Positions 9,190-17,580 are shown, counted from the first letter of the stretch. The stretch is DNA of 64,000 bases from Alteripontixanthobacter maritimus (GCF_003340475.1 NZ_QBKA01000002.1:567501-631500); one strand, 5' to 3'. Translations and numbers: made by a program. Notes: generated by a model from the letters alone, not told the origin.

Positions 9190-9208
9190 ATATGCATTAT
9201 ATATGCAT
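9184..9208. promoter_or_regulatory. Divergent control region with three ATGCAT half-sites
   Basis: Three copies of ATGCAT lie at 9184-9189, 9192-9197 and 9203-9208. The first two form the perfect palindrome ATGCATATATGCAT. A minus-strand TATAAT box (9196-9201) lies six bases from the glycosylase ATG. The site sits exactly between the glycosylase and the XRE regulator, so it is a natural operator for that regulator and would switch the whole operon. Confidence 0.45.
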
Positions 9209-9505
9209 TCGGAATTGGCAGCAAGCAGGCTACTGGAAAAGATGGAGCGGGCGCGCCTGGCGCGCCGCTTCACCCAGCATGCGGTTGCGGAGCAGCTTGG
9301 AATAACGCAGCCGCATTACAGCAAGATCGTGCGAGGAACTGCAGCCCTCACGAATGGCATGCATGACGCTATGGATGCGTGGCTGGAACGGAATCCGGCA
9401 CCTTCAATGCAACGCACTGACGAGCTCATACGTCTGACGCGACGAATTGAACGCGACGTGGTAAAACTCAACCGGCTACTGACGGAGCGGAGGCGCATAC
9501 CCTGA
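9203..9505 (+). CDS. XRE-family helix-turn-helix regulator
   Basis: This is a small protein of up to 100 residues with a Cro/C1-type helix-turn-helix: RRFTQHAVAEQLGITQPHYS (residues 22 to 41) followed by KIVRG is the usual XRE recognition segment. A basic helical tail follows. It probably represses the divergent glycosylase-to-SagB operon and itself. The first ATG at 9203 lies inside the ATGCAT repeats only 13 bases from the divergent start codon; ATG 9242, which gives MERARLARRF and leaves about 50 bases for two promoters, is an equally good choice. Confidence 0.65.
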   Translation: MHSELAASRLLEKMERARLARRFTQHAVAEQLGITQPHYSKIVRGTAALTNGMHDAMDAWLERNPAPSMQRTDELIRLTRRIERDVVKLNRLLTERRRIP

Positions 9506-9689
9506 CGCACACATCAATCGTAGCAGCAGCAAGCCCAGCCGGATTGCCTCTTACGCCCTGGTATTATGTCAGCGAAGGAAGCCCGCTCGAGGTGACAAAA
9601 CGCGCTAGTAATTGTCTTTTGAGCATTGCAAACTGCTCGTTCGAGGTCGAGGCTATACGCGAAGCAGTATAGACATTTAGGGGAATCGT

Positions 9690-10736
9690 TTGTCGTTCAT
9701 AACAGATGAAGATGCCGCATCGCTGCGCATCGAAAGCATGATCTTGCATGTCGTGGGCGATGATGAATTTCGCCCCGAACCTGCCCGTGAAGTCGAGCAT
9801 GAAGAGTTCTTCATCGAACGTATCCGTGAGGCCGATGTAGCTGCAGTCTTTGCTTTCGAGGACGGTTCGCAGACCAAGGCACAAATTGAGCGAATGGCTA
9901 AAGAGGAGGATACTTTCGAAGAGGGCGGTCAGGCACTTTCCCGCGATTTCGCACGTCTCCATCCGGGCAGTAGTCGTGATGGGGCATTTTTTATCTTCGA
10001 ACTTAGAACCGATGATCCAACTGTGCGCATTTATTGCCTTATCAAATACGACTACGAAGAGGCGATCGAACAGCGCAACCAAGACGGGGTGAACTTGCTT
10101 CGCCTGATAGTGCAAGCATTCGTGGCTGATAAAAGGGCAATTCAAAAATTTGCGCTGATCCGCACAATTGACGGTGTCGCCGAACAAACCTTGGCGGCTA
10201 GAGATCGGATGAAGCAGGCCCCGGAAATTGGTGACTATTTCGCCAATTATTTGCATGTCAGGAGGGTGCGAGACAACCGCCAGCTCACAGAGAAGGCAGT
10301 TCGTGCGGTAAGCGACGCACTTAAGGAGTTGCGGGAATTGCTCCCAAATCGCGACGTGGCGTTAGCGTTCAGGCAGGTGAAGACCATGTTGGGAACGCGA
10401 AACAGAATCGATGAGGCGGCAGTTCAGGAGGCCGTTCTCGCCGCGGCCGGCCATCCGGAAGAAGAGAGGACTGTCGGGAAGATACAAAATTGCGTCCGTC
10501 GAAAAGTTCGGGTTGCCAAGCTAGAGGGGCTTGAATTCCCTCCTGTTCGCGAACTCTTGCAAGCGCCTGCATTGCGTCGATTGAAAACGGCAGAGGGTGT
10601 TTCGGTGACTTATCCGGACAGAGTTGGGCAGACCAACGTGGATCGGCAGGAAAGAGTTGACGGGGGAGAAATCATAACCATTACTACTCGTCGTATCGAG
10701 GAGGATGACATTGTCCGTCTCGGATCTCGCAACTAA
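9690..10736 (+). CDS. NA37/NdpA-like nucleoid-associated protein
   Basis: The 348-residue product resembles the 37-kDa nucleoid-associated family (YejK/NdpA): an opening helix-strand containing IESMILHVV, a FF-x-ER stretch near residue 40, a middle segment ALSRDFARLHPGSSRDGAFF that parallels the YejK segment before its conserved strand, and later mixed charged helices. Family members bind nucleoid DNA, and some occur in defence islands. The start is TTG at 9690, preceded at five bases by AGGGGA, a better ribosome site than any ATG nearby. The gene overlaps the next one, so the pair is a coupled module. The family call is by general pattern only; another DNA-binding role is possible. Confidence 0.45.
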   Translation: MSFITDEDAASLRIESMILHVVGDDEFRPEPAREVEHEEFFIERIREADVAAVFAFEDGSQTKAQIERMAKEEDTFEEGGQALSRDFARLHPGSSRDGAFFIFELRTDDPTVRIYCLIKYDYEEAIEQRNQDGVNLLRLIVQAFVADKRAIQKFALIRTIDGVAEQTLAARDRMKQAPEIGDYFANYLHVRRVRDNRQLTEKAVRAVSDALKELRELLPNRDVALAFRQVKTMLGTRNRIDEAAVQEAVLAAAGHPEEERTVGKIQNCVRRKVRVAKLEGLEFPPVRELLQAPALRRLKTAEGVSVTYPDRVGQTNVDRQERVDGGEIITITTRRIEEDDIVRLGSRN

Positions 10737-12141
10737 GCTCGACGCTCTCGATGCAGCCGGTTATTTTGTAACCGAAGCCGAAGATGTCATTACAGTATCG
10801 GATGCCCCTTTGGCAGAGACGAAGGGGCTCCTAGGGCTATGTGACGCAATTGGATGGGGCATAACCATCCAGGATAAGCATGAAAATGTATGGTCGCCCG
10901 ATCAACTCACTCCGGAATATGCTCCTTACACTCTCGTCATCAATAAGCCGGGCACAACGACCGACGTTTTGAGGCTCGTTTCATGTGCAGGCTTTATGGA
11001 CTGGCTGAGCCGCGGCGACGATCGTCGTGTCTGGCAAATTGGTGCCTTGAAGACGGCGTTTCGCACTTATGCCGTTGCTTTCGAGCCATGGGATAGCGCA
11101 AGCCTAGAGCCTAACGAAAAACTCGAAACGAGAGCTCCGCGTCGCTTGGTTCGAGAGGCTACGATAGTGCGCCAAGTTCCGGAGAGCATGAATCGGTGGC
11201 TGCTAACTGAACCAGACGACTTTCCGACTGACGATAGCGCTGCAGCTTCTTGGGCCAATCTCGCAGCCCTCAAACTCATGCTGGCATTGCCGACAGAACT
11301 TGATGGCGAGCGACAGATCTTGCGCTTCAGCGGTCCGCCTCGGCTCGATCTCAGTGTGCCATCAGAAGCAGCAGAGATACTCACAAATCTCACAATCAAG
11401 GGTTTCCTGTCGTTGCAAGCAGCAGTCGACTGGGTCTTCGAGTTAGAACGTGAAGCTGAGATGAGACACATTCTTTTGGCAACGGAATTGGCGCGCTCGA
11501 GAGGAGGCGAGGATGCCACGGAGATTTTTCTCAAAGAAAATATAGCCGACGCTCTCGCGGGTGCGAAAACGGCTTACCAAATGCAGCTTGCAGGTATGAG
11601 CGGCGATGCTCTCAAGGCGCTTAGCGACCTTCGGAAGGCAATATCCGAAGACACTGCAAAAACCGCTGACGGCACCCGCCAGATCATAACTGCTGTTGCG
11701 GGAGCTCTGGCGGTCGGTGTCGGCATGATTGCGGTGCGACTATCCAGTAACGTAAATCCTGATTTTTTGAAAATAGTGCTCGGCCTTGCGGCGACCTATG
11801 TAGCTATCACCATTTTGTCAGGGGCATTACTTACTCGGCTACAACAAAATGTCCGTAAAGCCTGGCAGCCGCGCCTCTATCGTTTTCTGCCAACAAGCGA
11901 TTATGACGCGCTCGTTAGCAATCCTGCCAAGACTGCCGAAAGAGCACTGTGGGGTGCCTCAGCGCTGGGCGTCATTGCTATTTTGACTATGTTTTTTGCG
12001 ATGAGTTGGGTGAGTAAAGAGACGGTAGAGGCCGATCAAAACCCCCAAGAGGCCGAGAATGCTTCGGCGACAGCTACGACCACGCCAGTTGAGGGTGCTT
12101 CTACAGATACCGCGGTCGAGGTTCCAGCACCTCAGTCTTAA
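10711..12141 (+). CDS. Membrane protein with three C-terminal transmembrane segments
   Basis: The product is about 476 residues. The first 300 are soluble and unrecognised. Three hydrophobic segments then follow (around residues 325 to 347, 350 to 375 and 410 to 435), and a Thr/Ala/Glu-rich tail closes the protein. A start at TTG 10711 is chosen because a GAGGAGG ribosome site (10698-10704) lies six bases upstream; the ATG at 10705 directly abuts that site and is too close. The gene overlaps the NA37-like gene by 26 bases, which suggests one two-component system. A soluble sensor plus a membrane-spanning tail is a common arrangement for abortive-infection effectors, but no function can be assigned from sequence. 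Confidence 0.55.
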   Translation: MSVSDLATKLDALDAAGYFVTEAEDVITVSDAPLAETKGLLGLCDAIGWGITIQDKHENVWSPDQLTPEYAPYTLVINKPGTTTDVLRLVSCAGFMDWLSRGDDRRVWQIGALKTAFRTYAVAFEPWDSASLEPNEKLETRAPRRLVREATIVRQVPESMNRWLLTEPDDFPTDDSAAASWANLAALKLMLALPTELDGERQILRFSGPPRLDLSVPSEAAEILTNLTIKGFLSLQAAVDWVFELEREAEMRHILLATELARSRGGEDATEIFLKENIADALAGAKTAYQMQLAGMSGDALKALSDLRKAISEDTAKTADGTRQIITAVAGALAVGVGMIAVRLSSNVNPDFLKIVLGLAATYVAITILSGALLTRLQQNVRKAWQPRLYRFLPTSDYDALVSNPAKTAERALWGASALGVIAILTMFFAMSWVSKETVEADQNPQEAENASATATTTPVEGASTDTAVEVPAPQS

Positions 12142-12197
12142 GCAATTTCGCTGTTCTATCATTCCGCTAATTTACGGAGCCCGCATTTTTCTCTGCA

Positions 12198-12713
12198 TCA
12201 AGCGATACCACCTCCTTCAAAATCGGTCAGAGTGTCACAATTTGGACAGTGATACATCCATGACGCCTCCTGGAAATGCATCCCGCAAAAGCATCCGCAG
12301 AACGGGCAGCATTCGTCGATTTCCAAGTTAGCCCAATCCCAGACGCCGACATATTCCGGGACTGCATCGCGATCATAGCCGACAATCTCGAATGCATCTG
12401 CGTTCTTGGCAACAAAACCAAATCGCCCCGCATCTATGAGATCCGAAAGAATATCGGCCGGTTCCAGGTAGAACCATTCCCGTGCCGCGACGTCGTCTGC
12501 TCTCTTAACATTGGCCCGAGCATACTTGGCATGCAGACGAGCCTCGGTCACGGTGTCGGATCCGTCGTTTATCCAACCGACCAATTTTAATGGCCGGGAG
12601 TTTCCGGTTTGCAAGGCGCGACCGCGAGCCTGCGGGTCGCATGATCGACCGATCTTCATTCGCCAATCAGCGTCGTTCTCCTCCAAAATGAAGTAAACTG
12701 CCATGTGCGCCAT
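12198..12713 (-). CDS. GIY-YIG (T5orf172/Mug113) domain protein with zinc ribbon
   Basis: The 171-residue protein opens with AVYFILEEND and continues MKIGRSCDPQARGRALQTGN, the pattern of the T5orf172/Mug113 branch of the GIY-YIG nuclease superfamily (here VYF and KIG replace GIY and YIG). A C-terminal zinc ribbon is formed by CPFC-x-C and the HCPNC pair near residues 136 to 160. Family members are found in phages and mobile elements and are thought to nick DNA, though many lack full catalysis. A second start, MAVYF, lies three codons downstream at 12704. The gene converges on the membrane protein gene and diverges from the Panacea antitoxin gene. Confidence 0.6.
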   Translation of the reverse strand: MAHMAVYFILEENDADWRMKIGRSCDPQARGRALQTGNSRPLKLVGWINDGSDTVTEARLHAKYARANVKRADDVAAREWFYLEPADILSDLIDAGRFGFVAKNADAFEIVGYDRDAVPEYVGVWDWANLEIDECCPFCGCFCGMHFQEASWMYHCPNCDTLTDFEGGGIA

Positions 12714-12968
12714 CTAGCACATACCAGTGCTTCTGCGAGCCGAGACAGCACGACGCGAATAGCCATTCGTTACCCCCGGACGATGACACGCACACTGCCC
12801 CAATGGATCGCAGCATCTTCTTGGTGCGAGGTGAGTCAGGTGTCTCAGCCTTCTCGCTATGAAGTGTCTTGGCGAGCGGATGAAGCCCAAGCTTGATAGT
12901 CGAAAAACCAAGGGCTGTTTTACGGAAATTTCGGGATTGAAGTTCATCTTGGAAAGGAAAACAAAGAG

Positions 12969-13448
12969 ATGGAAGATATGGCCCGTAAGATCGATGCCCA
13001 CGATGTCGCAGACTGGTTTATCAATCGGATCGACAGACGGATGGGTGACATTATCACCACCGATATCGTCCAGCGAATGCTCTATTTTGCACAAGCCTGG
13101 TATTTGGCGAACACCGGACACGAGATGTTCGAGGAGGATTTCGAGGCCTGGGGCACGGGCCCAGTCGTCCCTTCAGTATACGAACGTTTCGAACACATGG
13201 ATGCAGCTAGCCTGCCGGACATCGAGAACAGCCGCGCTATCACAGGCAGCAAACTGGAAATGTTGGAATGCATCCAGCGAGATTACGGCTGCTATATGCC
13301 TTTCAAGCTTGACGAGCTTGCGAAAGAGCCGGGTGGACCCTGGCATGAGGCACGCGAGGGTCTGGCGCCACTGGCTCCCAGCGAGAAAGTGATCAGCAAA
13401 AAGGCGATGAAAGCGTTCTACAAGAAGAAGCTTAGGGATGCCGCGTAA
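12969..13448 (+). CDS. Panacea-domain antitoxin (formerly DUF4065)
   Basis: The 159-residue protein matches the Panacea domain (SocA-like, DUF4065): DIVQRMLYFAQAWYLANTG is the usual core helix, followed by EDFEAWGTGPVVPSVYERF. Panacea proteins neutralise many unrelated toxins. A GGAAAGG ribosome site lies upstream of the ATG. The downstream gene starts 11 bases before this stop codon, and its product looks like a HigB/RelE-type toxin, so the two form a coupled toxin-antitoxin operon with the antitoxin first. A second in-frame start lies at 12978 (MARKID). Confidence 0.75.
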   Translation: MEDMARKIDAHDVADWFINRIDRRMGDIITTDIVQRMLYFAQAWYLANTGHEMFEEDFEAWGTGPVVPSVYERFEHMDAASLPDIENSRAITGSKLEMLECIQRDYGCYMPFKLDELAKEPGGPWHEAREGLAPLAPSEKVISKKAMKAFYKKKLRDAA

Positions 13449-13851
13449 AGGAAACACCAGCGGCTTGCGCACGGACCAAGCGGCACCCCGATCGAGGCTT
13501 GGAACAACGAAAGATGATGTCGGGGTATCGCTGAGCTTCGCGCACTACCGATCCGAAACGGAGTGTCTTTCCAGCTGGGGGCCATCCGACCTTAAAAGCC
13601 TCGTTGGTGCGATCGAGAAAATGCGTGACATGACGGTCACGCAATTTCGCAATTCAAGCCTCTGCTCGCCCCATCGCAAGGGATCGAAAATCCCGAAACG
13701 CTTCTCTCGCCCGGTTAGCGTTGCGAAAGACTTTCGCATGCACGAGGTTCGAGTAGACAAGAGCAACGCCGCGCGCATCCACGGCGTCATAGAAAACTCG
13801 ATTTTTTACCTGATCTGGCTTGACCGCAAACATGAGGTTTTTCCGGAATAG
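13438..13851 (+). CDS. Putative toxin of the Panacea toxin-antitoxin pair
   Basis: The 137-residue product is basic and ends with MHEVRVDKSNAARIHG followed by NSIFYLIWLDRKHEVFPE. This resembles the terminal strands of RelE/HigB-fold toxins, which commonly end in a hydrophobic strand and a W-x-D-x-x-H motif. The gene overlaps the Panacea gene by 11 bases, the arrangement expected of a toxin translated after its antitoxin. Likely activity is ribosome-associated mRNA cleavage, but this rests on fold resemblance and context; no catalytic residues were verified. Confidence 0.5.
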   Translation: MPRKGNTSGLRTDQAAPRSRLGTTKDDVGVSLSFAHYRSETECLSSWGPSDLKSLVGAIEKMRDMTVTQFRNSSLCSPHRKGSKIPKRFSRPVSVAKDFRMHEVRVDKSNAARIHGVIENSIFYLIWLDRKHEVFPE

Positions 13852-14464
13852 GCAGCCGACTAATCTCGTTCTGAAATTGGCAAATTCCGACGGGGTAAAG
13901 CGAGCCAAGCATTGACTGTTTCAATGTTCGCTTGTCGCTAAGGTGCACTCTGGGCGGGTTTGCTGGCAGAAGTGCCGCCAGTAGATTTCACATTACCCGA
14001 ACGACTTCGTCAGTGGCTCATATTCCCAAGGCGATATCTACGACTGAAACGGCAATCGGGCTTGATTGACTTACCCGGGATGTCGACGGACAAAGCCGTA
14101 TACGAGAAGGTGAATGGACTTTGGCGCTATAGGCGAAAGGCGAGGCGCTGCGAGCGATGCCGAAGCTTGTATATAGCCCGACTAAGCTTCCGGACAGCCG
14201 AGTTCGATTATGTGTGGAGCGCGCTAAGAGTGACTTCGCACGGAGTGACGACCCAAGCCCATATTTATCATCTTATTTATAGCCCAAGAAAATTATCCAG
14301 CCTATTCATGGGGCGATCCGTGGCCTACATCTGAACCCGACGGGAAACGGTTAATGTCGCGTTCGTTGGCAATGAGGTTCTTGGCTCCGGCGCTGATCCA
14401 CTGTCTGAAGACAGGCGCTCACCGATTTTGCGCCATAGACCCTTCATTCGACCCTCCGCATCAT
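13852..14464. other. Intergenic stretch without a supported gene
   Basis: About 610 bases, with an AT-rich part near 14,260 to 14,310. One open frame begins with TTG at 13960 (124 codons) but has no ribosome site and resembles nothing. A short palindrome, CTGTCTGAAGACAG, lies at 14401. The stretch may be decayed DNA between mobile-element segments. Confidence 0.4.
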
Positions 14465-14839
14465 TTACTCACACCCGATACCGTCACCGTCTCTATCGAG
14501 GTGTGAAGCATAGCCTGGATCGCCTCGCTTAACCGGAGCAGCACCCGCAGCCCGAGCGGCAGCGCAATTCGCGTAATATACGTTTCCCTCTACTGGCTGT
14601 CGCTCGCGCGCTTGAGGTGCAGGACCGCGATGGCAATGCCGCCCACCGGTCTTGCGATCATTATGACAACCATCGGCGCCTAGACCCCCAGGATGCGCCG
14701 AAGCGATGATCGGCCAAACCGCCGAGACAATGACGATCATTAGCGAGCCAATCGAAAGGAAGGCGGCGAGCCCGAATTCGAGCCGGATAAGCCAACTGCG
14801 CCCGTCGTCTTGTCGATCGCCCCAGTCCCTCAGCGACAT
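14465..14839 (-). CDS. YHYH/excalibur calcium-binding domain protein
   Basis: The 124-residue product has one membrane segment (roughly residues 26 to 46), then AHPGGLGADGCHNDRKTGG with an HCHRG motif (a YHYH-type segment), and ends in an excalibur domain: YYANCAAARAAG, then RDGDGIGCE. Excalibur domains bind calcium and are often attached to exported nucleases or cell-surface proteins. The start at 14839 is preferred; a longer in-frame reading runs up to 14974 but would sit inside the thermonuclease gene. The gene overlaps the end of the broken thermonuclease gene by ten bases, so the two were an operon and the protein may have worked with that nuclease. Confidence 0.6.
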   Translation of the reverse strand: MSLRDWGDRQDDGRSWLIRLEFGLAAFLSIGSLMIVIVSAVWPIIASAHPGGLGADGCHNDRKTGGRHCHRGPAPQARERQPVEGNVYYANCAAARAAGAAPVKRGDPGYASHLDRDGDGIGCE

Positions 14840-15261
14840 TGGTGCTTCCCCCAATAATGGTTCCAACGAGCGGCCCAGCCACCACGAACCATAGCGCAGG
14901 ATAAGTCGCCAGACTTTGGCGAGACACACCATGCGCCTGTTCGGTCGCCACCAGCAGAACCAGTCGAAACACATCGCAGCGCGGGACCAGCGATCAGAAT
15001 ATGGCCATGGCGCCCGACGCCGACAGGACGGCCAAGTAGCTGGACCAACGCATCTCGCGCCGTGATCCCGCTAGCGTCGGGGCAGGGGTGACCATCGGAA
15101 CATGATCCATCCAGCTCTCGTGCAGCAATGCCCGCCAAGCGGACCCGTGGACCCTCTGCGCACCATACCGGCCCGTCGCCATCCTACACAGCTTCGGGTG
15201 TGCACACGAAGGCCTGCCCACCGGGGATGATTGCGGCCGCGAACAGAAGAAGTCCCGACAT
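14830..15261 (-). pseudogene. Thermonuclease (SNase-like) gene with an internal TAG stop
   Basis: Reading from ATG 15261 gives a signal peptide-like start MSGLLLFAAA, then GGQAFVCTPEAV, a TAG stop at 15186-15184, and in the same frame DGDGPVWCAEGP, RVRLAGIAARE, GHPCPDASG and ARDALVQLLG. The frame ends DLSCAMVRGG and WNHYWGKHQCR. This is the conserved layout of small secreted staphylococcal-nuclease-like proteins of sphingomonads. Apart from the single nonsense codon, which replaces the residue just before the DGD motif, the frame is intact over 144 codons. The gene is therefore a recent pseudogene, unless the stop is read through or is a sequencing error. The downstream excalibur protein gene overlaps its end. 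Confidence 0.6.
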
Positions 15262-15349
15262 CCGAACTTCTTACCGGACCGCTCAGTCCAATCAATGACC
15301 TTCGAATTTCCTCGCGATCAATGCGCTATAGCCAAGAAAGAAACAAAAC

Positions 15350-16369
15350 ATGAACAAGAAAAAGGATGAGGACGTCGATCTGTCCGGCATTCCGCCAGAA
15401 CTGCGTTCGGTCGTAAGCCAACGAATAGAGGCGATCAGGCAGTTTGAGAGCAAGCCAGGACGCGCAAGCGCAGAGACACTTGCGCAAAGCCTGGGTATAG
15501 GGACCGCGCAATTCTATAATCTGGCGAAGGCATGGAGGAACCTTCGCGATCCACAGCATCTGTCCGGACAATCGCGCCCACGCAAACGGATCGTCGATCT
15601 CCATCCAAATCAGGTGAAGCTGATTGACAAGACAATCTCAGAAATGCCGAACAGCGTGCCCGACGAGATTGTGAAGGCGGCAATGAAAAGGGGCGCGAAG
15701 GACGATGTCAAACTCCCCGGTGCCGGAAGGATCAAGCGTTACGTCATCGCCAACAGCGCTGCACAGCTGCCTTCACAGATCACCGCGCTTGGCGACCTTA
15801 TCGTGGAGCACACCGTGCTCGACCTGCCGATCGCTTTTCGCGGTGATGTCGTATCAAGACCGACGGCCACGATGATATTTCAGACGAGCAGGGCGCAACT
15901 GTGCGGTTTGACCCTCTCCGAAGGCAAGCCAACCAGCGCTGATGTCGCGAGGGTAATCCTCCAATGCATTGGCCCATCGCTAAAGGCGTCGAGCAAGGAT
16001 TATACGGCACGTATCGCTATCCCGAAGACTGCGGACGAAAACTGGGACGATCTGTGCGGGTCTCTGGATCAGGCAGGCTTCGCCGTTTCGCCATATCGAC
16101 CGGGACCTTATGGTCACGGACGTTGCACAGCGGCGATCTTCGGTCGGTTGACCAATGGGATCACCTTCAGACCCCGTCTGGTCGAGGTCGAAGGCGAACG
16201 TAGGAGAATGCGGGGGCAATCAGCGTTTGATCCGCTCACCCCAGACGAAGGCGAGAAGCTCGTTTCAAGCCGACTGGGAATTGAGCGAGATGCCGAGATC
16301 TTCACTGATGGCGAGAGGCAGCGTCTGACCCAGCTGCACCAGAACCTCCATCGGCTAGCTCGCATGTGA
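15350..16369 (+). CDS. TnsB-like protein with degenerate catalytic site (paralogue 1)
   Basis: The 339-residue protein starts with a helix-turn-helix-like segment ending GIGTAQFYNLAKAW (49 to 62). The middle matches the RNase H core of TnsB: LIVEHTVLDL (150 to 159) parallels IIDHTRLD of the TnsB in this element, followed by SRPTATMIFQTSRAQLCG. The catalytic residues are lost: the first Asp is E153, the position of the second Asp is P225 (RIAIPKTADE), and the third acid is replaced in YRPGPYGHGRC (249 to 259). It cannot be a normal transposase. It converges on a second such gene, four bases away. A role as regulator, decoy subunit or target-binding factor is inferred. Confidence 0.5.
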   Translation: MNKKKDEDVDLSGIPPELRSVVSQRIEAIRQFESKPGRASAETLAQSLGIGTAQFYNLAKAWRNLRDPQHLSGQSRPRKRIVDLHPNQVKLIDKTISEMPNSVPDEIVKAAMKRGAKDDVKLPGAGRIKRYVIANSAAQLPSQITALGDLIVEHTVLDLPIAFRGDVVSRPTATMIFQTSRAQLCGLTLSEGKPTSADVARVILQCIGPSLKASSKDYTARIAIPKTADENWDDLCGSLDQAGFAVSPYRPGPYGHGRCTAAIFGRLTNGITFRPRLVEVEGERRRMRGQSAFDPLTPDEGEKLVSSRLGIERDAEIFTDGERQRLTQLHQNLHRLARM

Positions 16370-16373
16370 AATA

Positions 16374-17516
16374 TCAGGATCCAAGAAGAAGTCCGTCGAC
16401 GGCCGACAGGACAGCAGTCATCCGACCTTCGGGAACCCCAAGCCCCAAGATATTCGCGGCGGCCAGCGCATTTAGAATAGGCTCGTTATGTCGGAGAACC
16501 TCTCGATCCCAATAGGCGCCGGCCTGGGAGGGCTCCAACTCCACAACTTTGCGGCGCAGCGCGGCCGGGTCGGCATCGATCGACAGCGTTTTACGCGGAG
16601 CGAGCGGCAAGCGCCCCATACGGGGGCCGATCAGTTGAACAAGCTCCTGACCAAAGCCGTAGGTGCCGGGCCGACGGACATCGAGCTTGCGAGTGACTTC
16701 GCGAAGTTCTCCAAAATCTTCCGGTTCCGTTGCCATCGTGGGGAGCATTATGTCGAGATCGCAAGCCGATCCGGTCCCTAGGGTCTTGTCGACCTGACTG
16801 CGCGCGATGAACCGGCGGGCTTCCTCGACAGCCGCGCGTTCTATTTCAACGGCAGTCTCAAGGCGGTTCAGCGCGCTTCCGAGCACTAGTCCGCTCCCCG
16901 CATCTAGCACCACCGCAACGACAGCAAGCTGACTGTTGCCCTCCAGGAGTATCGAGACGGCGGTCATGTCGATAACCAAACGTCTCGAGAAATTATTGCG
17001 CAGATAATCTGGTTCTCGTGACAAGGCCCGTCGCTCGTGACGAACGAGCCGCTCCGCTGATTGTAGGCGGATTTGTTCTGTTCGGCCGAAGATTTCCGCG
17101 ATCCCCAATGGATCATCTGCCAGACGGCGGGCGATATCGAGATTGCGGCTCGTCATCCCATCTTCGATGATCAGTGACCGAGCTAAGGCACGAAGCGGGG
17201 AGTCCAGAGCAATCTTCATCCTTCGGGGCTTACGCAGCGCATTCGGGATGATCCCCTCGAGTGACCGCTCCTGCCATGCCTGCCTCAGATTGTAGAAGGC
17301 AGCTCTCTTGAGCCCGATCCCTTTGGCAAGTGGTGCGAGAGGTTCTCCGTTCTCGGCCCGCCAAACCGCATCTAGTCTTGCAATCACCGCCGCACGACGA
17401 TCCGGCAGAAGACCCTCGAAAATGACGCGATCCCTCTCTGGCATTCCATCGGGCCAGAGCGCCTGAAGCAGTTTTGCGGTTCTCCCATCGGCATCGTTCA
17501 ATTTCGACATGAGCAA
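16374..17516 (-). CDS. TnsB-like protein with degenerate catalytic site (paralogue 2)
   Basis: The 380-residue protein shares its plan with the convergent neighbour. It has a helix-turn-helix with GIGLKRAAFYNLRQAW (residues 66 to 81), then an RNase H-like core LVIDMTAVSI (D183) and AVVLDAGSGLVLG. The segment DIMLPTMATEPED (255 to 267) carries Pro at the place of the second catalytic Asp, just as in the neighbour, and RPGTYGFGQE (282 to 291) aligns with RPRYRAIGE of the active TnsB. The pair therefore seem to be ancient paralogues of TnsB that keep the fold but lost catalysis. It is transcribed toward its partner, away from tnsA, starting near a palindrome at 17,581. Confidence 0.5.
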   Translation of the reverse strand: MLMSKLNDADGRTAKLLQALWPDGMPERDRVIFEGLLPDRRAAVIARLDAVWRAENGEPLAPLAKGIGLKRAAFYNLRQAWQERSLEGIIPNALRKPRRMKIALDSPLRALARSLIIEDGMTSRNLDIARRLADDPLGIAEIFGRTEQIRLQSAERLVRHERRALSREPDYLRNNFSRRLVIDMTAVSILLEGNSQLAVVAVVLDAGSGLVLGSALNRLETAVEIERAAVEEARRFIARSQVDKTLGTGSACDLDIMLPTMATEPEDFGELREVTRKLDVRRPGTYGFGQELVQLIGPRMGRLPLAPRKTLSIDADPAALRRKVVELEPSQAGAYWDREVLRHNEPILNALAAANILGLGVPEGRMTAVLSAVDGLLLGS

Positions 17517-17580
17517 AGGTTAACCATCAATCGACAGGGCGTCTAGTATTATCGCATTGACTTTTCCGAGCCGCATCCAT

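Noticed and set aside
5454-9505. Reading the QueC-OGG operon as an ordinary type IV CBASS
   Set aside because: No CD-NTase (no GS-x(n)-DxD nucleotidyltransferase motif) and no CBASS effector was found in or next to the operon; the deoxyribosyltransferase-kinase and SagB-like genes are not usual CBASS parts.
13960-14334. Plus-strand frame of 124 codons beginning with TTG
   Set aside because: No ribosome site, no domain, unusual composition; listed as intergenic.
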